This document shows positions 1-4,450 of a stretch of DNA of 8,208 nt, in pieces (positions within the stretch are counted from its first letter, which is position 1; each line of letters opens with the position of its first letter). The stretch lies in contig JBBQUO010000026.1 of the NCBI GenBank assembly GCA_038212375.1, forward strand, positions 1 to 8,208, in the 5' to 3' direction. The notes below the pieces were generated by a model that was not told where the DNA came from, searched no databases, and saw nothing but the letters and a program-made list of their open reading frames with translations. The position numbers and the translations under genes are program-made. This stretch comes from JBGTNQ01 sp038212375. Lineage in GTDB: Bacteria; Patescibacteriota; Minisyncoccia; Phycocordibacterales; Zambryskibacteraceae.

Positions 1-275
1 AGTGAGAAGCTTGAGTGATCTTTTACAAAAGATTATTCCGCACTTTGCAGACCATCCTTTGCTTTCTTCAAAACAAAATGATTTTCTGAAATTCAGGAAA
101 ATTTGTTTGATGATGAGCAAAGAAAAGCATAAAACTTCAAAAGGGTTACAAGAGATTATGCATATTGCATTCTCCATGAACCCCGGAGGAAAAAGAAAAT
201 ATACTAAAGAGATGATGATGAAATTCATTAGATGAAGATATAGTCAGTGCCACTAGAAACAGTGGAAGGAACATG
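1..275 (+). other. Group I intron in 23S rRNA at site L1951 (3' part only)
   Basis: This is the 3' end of a self-splicing group I intron; its 5' part lies outside the window. The classical S element AAGATATAGTC (3' strand of P7) is at 235-245. A P9-type hairpin follows, CCACT 250-254 paired with AGTGG 261-265. The intron ends in the expected terminal G at 275, and the next bases, AAGTTCCGAC, continue the 23S sequence at E. coli position 1952. The insertion site is therefore 1951, a known LSU intron site that is also used in Coxiella burnetii. The intron carries a homing endonuclease reading frame, probably in loop L8 because it lies just 5' of the S element. The splice site is inferred from exon alignment done by eye. 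Confidence 0.88.
2..235 (+). CDS. LAGLIDADG homing endonuclease, C-terminal fragment
   Basis: The 77 visible residues are the C-terminal end of a LAGLIDADG DNA endonuclease of the kind found in organelle and bacterial group I introns. The pattern I-I-P-H-F-x3-P-L-x-S-x-K-x2-D-F-x-K-F, then K-x-K-H-K-T-x-x-G-L-Q-E-I and M-N-P-G-G-K-R-K, matches the end of this family. Such enzymes cut intron-less alleles of the host gene so that the intron is copied into them. The reading frame is open to the left edge, so the true start and the LAGLIDADG motif itself are outside the window; the GTG at base 2 is not a supported start. The TGA stop (233-235) touches the intron's P7 3' strand, so coding sequence and catalytic RNA core abut. 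Activity cannot be judged from this fragment. Confidence 0.85.
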   Translation: MRSLSDLLQKIIPHFADHPLLSSKQNDFLKFRKICLMMSKEKHKTSKGLQEIMHIAFSMNPGGKRKYTKEMMMKFIR

Positions 276-917
276 AAGTTCCGACGCGCACGAATGGTGT
301 AATGACTGGAGAACTGTCTCGGGGATCCGCTCGGTGAAAATACAATACCGGTGAAGATGCCGGTTACCTGCAGTTAGACGAAAAGACCCCAGGAGCTTTA
401 CTGCAACTTGATATTGAAAATACGTTTTGCATACGTAGCATAGTGGTGAGACTTTGAAGCGGGCTTTCGGGTACCGTGGAGTCGTCAGTGAAATAGCCAT
501 TTTGTTGAATGTGTTTTCTAACCCTCGCGGCAAAAACGCGAAGAGACAGTATCTGGCGGGCAGTTTTAGTGGGGCGCTATCCTCCTAAAAAGTAACGGAG
601 GAGTTTATTAAGGTCAGCTAGGCGCGAATGGAAACCGTGCCGATAGTGCAATGGCATAAGCTGGCTTAACTGTGAGACGTACATGTCAAACAGATGCGAA
701 AGCAGAACATAGTGAACCGACGGTCCGCATTAGACGCGGCCGGAGATTATCGGATAAAAGCTACCCTGGGGATAACAGGCTAGTTCCGCCTAAGCGTCCA
801 TAGCGACGGCGGAGTTCGGCACCTCGATGTCGGCTCAAGATATCCTGGGGGTGAAGAAGCTCCCAAGGGTTTGGCTGTTCGCCAATTAAAATCTTACGCG
901 AGCTGGGTTCAGACCGT
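276..917 (+). rRNA. rrl: 23S rRNA, internal exon (E. coli 1952-2593)
   Basis: This exon covers the end of domain IV and most of domain V of 23S rRNA, including much of the peptidyl transferase centre. It is 642 nt long, the same as E. coli 1952-2593, so numbering carries over by adding 1676. Landmarks fall where expected: the GACGAAAAGACCCC segment (2054-2067 region), the P-loop GGGG, GGGGATAACAGG with A2451 at 775, GATGTC with A2503 at 827, and the A-loop GGCTGTTCGCC. No further intron is visible inside it. It is bounded by group I introns on both sides. Position 2057 is A (base 381) instead of the E. coli G. Confidence 0.97.
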
Positions 918-1246
918 TCAGATCACAAAATAGTTGTGACATGGACCGTCTGAATCCTCAGAGGAATTGAAGTGATTCGACTGTTAATACAACCAAAGAA
1001 AAGATCACGGCGGCCTGACACTCAGAAATGAGAGTTGGGACAAGTTAACTAATTTCGGTGGAATCCAGATTGATGTCTGGGCTATACCGAGGGAAGCTAC
1101 TGAGTGACAATTGCGAAAGTGATTGTGCTTGCATAGCACCCGTAGAGACTAAACGTTAACAGCTATGGCGTAAGCCTTAGTGAAGCTATAGTCCAATGCA
1201 CGAAGTAATTCGTGACAAATCCATCACTTAAGATGAGATATACATG
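918..1246 (+). other. Group I intron in 23S rRNA at site L2593, no ORF
   Basis: This 329-nt insertion separates ...AGACCGT from CGTGAGACAG, which join to give the universal 23S sequence at E. coli 2587-2603. The 5' exon ends in U (917) and the intron ends in G (1246), as group I introns require. The R element GTAGAGACTAAACG is near 1142 and the S element GCTATAGTCC near 1185. P7 pairs GACTA 1147-1151 with TAGTC 1189-1193. A P8 hairpin has a GUAA tetraloop (1170-1173), and a P9 hairpin CACGAA/TTCGTG (1199-1214) has another GUAA loop. There is no reading frame of useful size, so it is a minimal ribozyme that depends on no endonuclease of its own. I could not settle the P1 pairing with confidence. 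Confidence 0.9.
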
Positions 1247-1541
<295 letters not shown>

Positions 1542-1660
1542 ATTTGAAAATCGCTCATTACATTCGTGTGATGAAAATGCTTCATCCTGTTATATGGAAT
1601 TTATTCCATAGTGTTTACTAGTTTGTTGTTTGAACAATCAAAGGCTGTGAAGTGGTCTTC
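1542..1660 (+). other. 23S-tRNA spacer with hairpins
   Basis: This spacer has no gene. Two clear hairpins are present: GATGAA 1570-1575 with TTCATC 1581-1586, and TATGGAA 1593-1599 with TTCCATA 1604-1610. The left arm of the tRNA-enclosing inverted repeat follows (1639-1656). They are probably pre-rRNA folding or processing structures. Confidence 0.6.
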
Positions 1661-1732
1661 AAGGGGATAGCTCAATGATAGAGCACCAGATTCATAATCT
1701 GGTAGTTGTTGGTTCGAGTCCAACTCTCTGTT
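1661..1732 (+). tRNA. tRNA-Met/Ile2-like (anticodon CAT), atypical
   Basis: The cloverleaf is recognisable. It has a D-stem GCTC/GAGC, an anticodon stem CCAGA/TCTGG around loop TTCATAA (anticodon CAT, 1693-1695), and a T-arm GTTGG-TTCGAGT-CCAAC. CAT means elongator Met, or Ile2 if the C is modified to lysidine; the anticodon stem lacks the three G-C pairs of an initiator. No CCA end is encoded. Oddities: the acceptor stem AAGGGGA/TCTCTGT has an A-G mismatch and two G-U pairs, and the D-loop AATGATA has A where the conserved second G (G19) should be. The 5' boundary is uncertain because flanking CTTCAA and TTGAAG could extend or shift the stem. It could be a working but divergent tRNA or a decaying one. 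Confidence 0.75.
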
Positions 1733-1749
1733 TGAAGTGTTTAGTGTGT

Positions 1750-1820
1750 GGGGCTGTAGCTCAATTGGTTAGAGCACTCTCTTTTGAGAGGGGTTGGAGG
1801 TTCGAGTCCTTCCAGTTCCG
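1750..1820 (+). tRNA. tRNA-like gene with an irregular anticodon arm (Lys or Gln)
   Basis: The acceptor stem GGGGCTG/CAGTTCC pairs fully (two G-U), with discriminator G at 1820 and no encoded CCA. The D-arm GCTC-AATTGGTTA-GAGC and T-arm GGAGG-TTCGAGT-CCTTC are normal. The anticodon arm is not. A standard 7-nt loop TTTTGAG (anticodon TTG, Gln) needs stem CTCTC/AGGGG with a C-A closing mismatch and leaves a variable region of only 2 nt. A perfect stem CTCTC/GAGAG with a normal 5-nt variable region leaves a loop of only four T's. Either way the gene is about 3 nt shorter than expected, as if part of a Lys (TTT) or Gln (TTG) anticodon arm were deleted. Function is uncertain. Confidence 0.7.
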
Positions 1821-1899
1821 TGTAGTTTTAACTTCACTTTTGTTCTTTTACCGGCAACTTTTGTTGCCACCACTTCACAGTCTTTGGTATAGTTAGCTC

Positions 1900-2035
1900 G
1901 ATTGAAAATTTAGTCTTGGTGATTCGTCGCAGAGGTCACACCGGTTCTCATTCCGAACACCGAAGTTAAGCTCTGTTGAGGCGATGATACTCCTATGGGG
2001 GAAAGTAGCTAGTCGCCAGGACTAAGCGTTCAATC
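1900..2035 (+). repeat. 5S rRNA processing stem
   Basis: GATTGAA at 1900-1906 pairs with TTCAATC at 2029-2035, on either side of the 5S gene. This extends helix I across a small internal loop. It is a typical precursor stem for release of 5S rRNA from the operon transcript. Confidence 0.7.
1912..2023 (+). rRNA. rrf: 5S rRNA (complete)
   Basis: This is the complete 5S rRNA, 112 nt, slightly shorter than the usual 116-120. Helix I pairs AGTCTTGGTGA (1912-1922) with TCGCCAGGACT (2013-2023). Helix II pairs CAGAG (1930-1934) with CTCTG (1971-1975). Helix III pairs CGGT (1942-1945) with ACCG (1959-1962), closing the conserved loop C with CCGAAC. The conserved CGAAGTTAAG and the helix IV hairpin around CTCCTATGGGGG are also present. 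It is the last gene of the rRNA operon and is followed by a terminator. Ends are set from helix I pairing and could shift by one or two bases. Confidence 0.95.
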
Positions 2036-2036
2036 T

Positions 2037-2066
2037 AAAAAAAGCACTCTAGTAGGGTGCTTTTTT
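2037..2066 (+). terminator. Rho-independent terminator of the rRNA operon
   Basis: Stem GCACTC (2044-2049) pairs with GGGTGC (2055-2060) around loop TAGTA. It is preceded by seven A's and followed by six T's, so the stem can extend by A-T pairs. It lies 13 nt after the end of 5S rRNA. Confidence 0.9.
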
Positions 2067-2097
2067 GTGCAGATCATACCGAGTCACTCATAAAATC

Positions 2098-2465
2098 CTG
2101 CTGAATTTTTGTGCGACCCCGACTCGGCTGCCTGTCCCCATCTCTGAAATTCTCCCAGAGAGTTTCAACTCATTCCGAACACCGAAGTTAAATCTTACAG
2201 ATTCTGTATACTTTTTCTGTTTTTATTTCTTTTGGCTCATAAAAACTATCAAAAGTCTTGCAAAATTTTCAATTTCTCACTCTGTTGAGGTGATGACTTC
2301 TTACAGAAGCTGTACACCTCTCACATTCTGAGTACAGAATATTCAAGGTTTTTCGAAGCTCCAAGCGTTTACTTTTCACTCCTATGGGTTGAACTTTGGG
2401 TTGGGTCCCAAAGTTCAAAGTCTGAGGTAGACGTGCCAAGACGGGGTCGCGAGATTTTTCAGCAG
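2098..2465 (+). repeat. Long-range imperfect inverted repeat
   Basis: CTGCTGAA (2098-2105) is complementary to TTCAGCAG (2458-2465), and GCGACCCCG (2113-2121) to CGGGGTCGC (2442-2450). The two blocks are separated by 7 nt on each side, so they would form 8 bp, a symmetric 7x7 internal loop, and 9 bp. Weaker similarity continues inward for about 20 bases on each side. A competing local hairpin exists on the left: CCGAGTC 2079-2085 with GACTCGG 2121-2127. The element is either a large folded RNA or the terminal inverted repeats of a small mobile element. Confidence 0.75.
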
Positions 2466-2498
2466 AAAAATACTTGTGACAAAGTAGCTAGTCGCCAG
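2169..2498 (+). pseudogene. Fragmented second copy of 5S rRNA, split by three inserts
   Basis: Four blocks repeat the intact 5S gene in order: 2169-2191 (=1947-1969, 23/23 identical), 2280-2296 (=1971-1987, 16/17), 2378-2388 (=1989-1999, 11/11) and 2481-2498 (=2002-2019, 18/18). Only 1-2 bases of the 5S sequence are missing at each junction. Inserts of 88, 81 and 92 nt lie between them. Insert 3 begins with a perfect 12-bp hairpin (2389-2400 with 2407-2418). The 5' strands of helices I and III are not found, so the blocks alone cannot fold as 5S rRNA. A CAGAG at 2156-2160 may be a remnant of helix II. The near-perfect identity of the blocks argues against an old, drifting pseudogene. Whether it is transcribed is unknown. 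Confidence 0.7.
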
Positions 2499-2523
2499 AA
2501 CATAGTATTGAACGAGAAAATCT

Positions 2524-2552
2524 CAGAAAGCCTTATTTGTAGGGCTTTTCTG
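2524..2552 (+). terminator. Probable rho-independent terminator after the split 5S element
   Basis: CAGAAAGCC (2524-2532) pairs with GGCTTTTCTG (2543-2552) with one bulged base, and the 3' arm contains TTTT. The run of T's after the hairpin is weak. Its position, 26 nt after the last 5S block, suggests that the upstream element is or was transcribed on the plus strand. Confidence 0.55.
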
Positions 2553-2556
2553 ATGC

Positions 2557-2586
2557 TTGACTTTTATATATAATGTGTGATATAAT
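2557..2586 (+). promoter_or_regulatory. Sigma-70-type promoter for the 99-aa gene
   Basis: The -35 box TTGACT (2557-2562) and -10 box TATAAT (2581-2586) are separated by 18 bp. Transcription would start near 2593, giving a leader of about 34 nt. This is the best consensus promoter in the window. Confidence 0.8.
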
Positions 2587-2626
2587 TTTTTCAGAGACCG
2601 GCACACACAAACCCTAGGAGAGCAGG

Positions 2627-2926
2627 ATGAGCACAAGTTTTGCGTCGAGCTACAAAAAAGCATTTGTGCTTGCGTTGCACAAGCAGTATGGCTTCATTCT
2701 TCCTCAATTGGATAAGGTGTGGTGTGAGTCAACATCCAACGGCATTCTTTGTGAGTATCGGGGAGTAGGATTCCGATACTTGGGGTACGTTGATCGCAGA
2801 GCGAGAAATCGCTTCGATGTTTTCCTTGATACGATGACTGCTAAAGGTAAGATAGAAAAGATCAATGCCTATTCAGCATGGAGGGATGTATCGAGTTTGT
2901 ACAAAAAAGTAATCAAGAGAAGGTAA
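2627..2926 (+). CDS. Small basic protein of unknown function (99 aa)
   Basis: I do not recognise this family. The gene is convincing: AGGAG (2616-2620) lies 6 nt before the ATG, a strong promoter lies upstream, and a perfect terminator follows within 4 nt of the stop, so it is a single-gene transcript. The product is a soluble protein rich in Lys and Arg, especially at the C-terminus (K-K-V-I-K-R-R), with many aromatic residues (a Y-R-G-V-G-F-R-Y-L-G-Y-V-D segment near residues 44-56). It has no signal peptide, no membrane segment and only two Cys, so it is not a zinc finger. The basic charge and compact size would fit a nucleic-acid-binding or ribosome-associated protein, but that is a guess. 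It is the only plus-strand gene here with a clear Shine-Dalgarno sequence, which may mean high expression. Confidence 0.8.
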   Translation: MSTSFASSYKKAFVLALHKQYGFILPQLDKVWCESTSNGILCEYRGVGFRYLGYVDRRARNRFDVFLDTMTAKGKIEKINAYSAWRDVSSLYKKVIKRR

Positions 2927-2929
2927 TAG

Positions 2930-2967
2930 CCCAGTACTGCAGAAAGCCTGCAGTACTGGGGCTTTTT
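2930..2967 (+). terminator. Rho-independent terminator after the 99-aa gene
   Basis: A perfect 13-bp stem, CCCAGTACTGCAG (2930-2942) with CTGCAGTACTGGG (2948-2960), closes loop AAAGC. It is followed by GC and five T's. It begins 3 nt after the stop codon. Confidence 0.95.
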
Positions 2968-2997
2968 GTTTATATAAAATTTTGTCATAATTTTTTA

Positions 2998-3006
2998 TGC
3001 TAAAAT
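2998..3006 (+). promoter_or_regulatory. Extended -10 promoter of the vWA gene
   Basis: TGCTAAAAT fits an extended -10 element (TG-N-TAAAAT). The -10 hexamer ends 9 nt before the ATG at 3016, so transcription would start 1-4 nt before or at the start codon. No good -35 box is seen at the right distance, which extended -10 promoters can do without. Confidence 0.55.
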
Positions 3007-3015
3007 TTAACCATC

Positions 3016-4395
3016 ATGGACTGGGCCACCAAACGTAAGCTCCAATATGTCAGCGCTATCATACTCGCGGCAATATTATTTGTGGTGGTACCTTTTTTTA
3101 TATTTATTTACAAAGCACCTACGTGTTTTGATGGAGCAAAAAATGGTGCTGAGTCGGGAATTGATTGCGGCGGAGCGTGCAAACTTCTCTGCAGTGCAGA
3201 AATAGCTCAACCAATATCACGCTGGGATCCTCGAGTATTTCGTGTATCTACTTCGTCGTATTCGGTACTTGCCTATTTAGAGAATCCTAATGTTGCAGGA
3301 GAGGTGTATCACGCACCATATACATTTACGCTGTATGATCGTGATGGACTCATCACTGAGCGAAAAGGGGAAACCTATATTCCAAAGGGAGGAAACTTTG
3401 CTGTGTTCGAACCAAACGTCGATACTGGTGCGCGCATTCCAATAAGAGCAACATTTCAATTTGCTAATAATTTGATTTGGGTTCGCAATACTACAATAGA
3501 CCCTGCAATCGACGTAACAAGTAAGGCCCTTATTTCTACATCTACTACACCGAGAGTTGAAGCCACTGTGCAAAATAATTCACTTAGTCGTGTTTCTAAT
3601 ATTGATTTCACTACAATCGTATATGATGGATCAGGAAATGCGATCGGTGCTTCACGGACCTACCTTGATTCGCTTAGTCCTGGAAGAAGTAAGGACATTG
3701 TGTTTACTTGGCCAGCACCATTTGTGACGGACTCCGAGTCCTGCTCTTCTCCAGTTGATGCGATGCTTGCTATTGATAGGTCGGGATCTATGGCCTCTCT
3801 TGGACAAAATCCTCCACAACCACTGACGGATGTTAAAAATGCCGGAATCTTTTTTGTGAATCAGCTTAATAAAAATGACGAAGCAGGCCTTATTAGTTTT
3901 GCTACAAGTGCTACTTCAACACATGCGGGACTTACCGAAAATCTTCATGATATTACTGCTGCGATTGGTGATATCTCAATTCTTAGTGATGGTGTACAGA
4001 GTACAAACATTACCGATGCTCTCATGAAATCGTCGTTAGAGTTTTCTTCACCGAGACATAAAACTGACACACAAGGCGTTCTCGTACTTCTCACTGATGG
4101 AGTAGCGAATCTTCCAGAGAAAAAAGGAGATGCTTCGTATCCAGAAACTTCGGCTCTCATGGTGGGTGAGCAGATGAAAACCGCTGGTATCCATATTTTT
4201 ACGATTGGCCTTGGAAAGGATGTGAATCAAAACTTTTTACGTTCTCTGGCATCAGCTTCTGATGATTTTTATCTTGCTCCAAGCGCAGATCAGCTCGTTG
4301 ATATTTATACTAGAATTGCCACAAAAATTTGTACCAAAAAACCCGCATCGATTGAGATTATTCCAAGATTGTTTCCTTATACTATAGGCCTCTAA
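3016..4395 (+). CDS. Membrane-anchored von Willebrand factor A domain protein
   Basis: This 459-aa protein has a short positive N-terminus, one membrane segment (residues 11-32) and a large outer part. Residues 37-59 carry C-F-D-G-x3-G-x-E-S-G-x-D-C-G-G-A-C-x3-C, a small Cys-rich module probably held by disulphides or calcium. Two beta-rich stretches resembling FxLYD-type domains follow (about 75-160 and 178-235). The vWA domain spans about 247-440. Its metal-binding MIDAS residues are D254-x-S256-x-S258, T330 and D361 (T-D-G). C243 and C439 sit at the two ends of the vWA domain and could be disulphide-bonded. vWA domains bind protein ligands through a metal ion, so an adhesion or envelope-assembly role is likely, but the partner is unknown. 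There is no Shine-Dalgarno sequence; a -10 box just upstream suggests a near-leaderless mRNA. It precedes rodA by 55 nt. Confidence 0.93.
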   Translation: MDWATKRKLQYVSAIILAAILFVVVPFFIFIYKAPTCFDGAKNGAESGIDCGGACKLLCSAEIAQPISRWDPRVFRVSTSSYSVLAYLENPNVAGEVYHAPYTFTLYDRDGLITERKGETYIPKGGNFAVFEPNVDTGARIPIRATFQFANNLIWVRNTTIDPAIDVTSKALISTSTTPRVEATVQNNSLSRVSNIDFTTIVYDGSGNAIGASRTYLDSLSPGRSKDIVFTWPAPFVTDSESCSSPVDAMLAIDRSGSMASLGQNPPQPLTDVKNAGIFFVNQLNKNDEAGLISFATSATSTHAGLTENLHDITAAIGDISILSDGVQSTNITDALMKSSLEFSSPRHKTDTQGVLVLLTDGVANLPEKKGDASYPETSALMVGEQMKTAGIHIFTIGLGKDVNQNFLRSLASASDDFYLAPSADQLVDIYTRIATKICTKKPASIEIIPRLFPYTIGL

Positions 4396-4422
4396 TCAGG
4401 CCAACTAAGGTTCAGTAGTGCT

Positions 4423-4438
4423 CCTTATCCTCATAAGG
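4423..4438 (+). promoter_or_regulatory. Inverted repeat next to the rodA -10 box (possible operator)
   Basis: CCTTAT-CCTC-ATAAGG forms a perfect 6-bp inverted repeat that ends directly before the TAGAAT -10 box (4439-4444). It occupies the promoter spacer, a position suited to a regulator, but it could be a chance palindrome. Confidence 0.4.
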
Positions 4439-4444
4439 TAGAAT
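4439..4444 (+). promoter_or_regulatory. -10 box of rodA, leaderless arrangement
   Basis: TAGAAT (4439-4444) is followed by 6 nt and then the ATG at 4451, so the expected transcription start coincides with the start codon. No Shine-Dalgarno sequence and no recognisable -35 box are present. Confidence 0.5.
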
Positions 4445-4450
4445 AGCTCC

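Larger units (their letters stand above)
1639..1886 (+). repeat. 18-bp inverted repeat enclosing two tRNA-like genes
   Basis: The left arm CAAAGGCTGTGAAGTGGT (1639-1656) is complementary to the right arm ACCACTTCACAGTCTTTG (1869-1886), with 17 Watson-Crick pairs and one G-U pair. Just inside the right arm is a perfect hairpin, GGCAAC-TTTT-GTTGCC (1853-1868), directly adjacent to it. The arms would close a loop holding both tRNA-like genes, like the RNase III processing stems around 16S and 23S rRNA. The processing role is inference; the pairing is visible directly. Confidence 0.8.
2067..2556. other. Non-coding region between the rRNA terminator and the next promoter
   Basis: This stretch of about 490 bases has no convincing protein gene. 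An open frame at 2065-2331 has no start signal, overlaps a terminator and is low in complexity. The region holds the long-range inverted repeat, the split 5S copy, and several hairpins. These include TGAAATTCTC/GAGAGTTTCA at 2145-2167, ATTCTG-AGTA-CAGAAT at 2325-2340, and the 12-bp hairpin at 2389-2418. It ends in a terminator-like hairpin. Confidence 0.7.

Noticed and set aside
228..533. Minus-strand open frame over the 23S exon
   Set aside because: It lies antisense to a well-conserved rRNA exon and the intron end; it has no start signals. The same holds for the minus-strand frames at 1163-1497.
1675..1896. Plus-strand open frame of 73 codons
   Set aside because: It runs through both tRNA-like genes and the inverted repeat; the sequence is explained by RNA structure.
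2065..2331. Plus-strand open frame of 88 codons
   Set aside because: It starts in the terminator T run, has no ribosome-binding site, and overlaps the inverted repeat and 5S blocks; its composition is not protein-like.
2067..2560. The split 5S region as tmRNA, SRP RNA or RNase P RNA
   Set aside because: None of their conserved motifs were found; only the 5S blocks are recognisable.
2067..2560. CRISPR array
   Set aside because: The repeated pieces match 5S rRNA and are of unequal length; there are no regular direct repeats with spacers.
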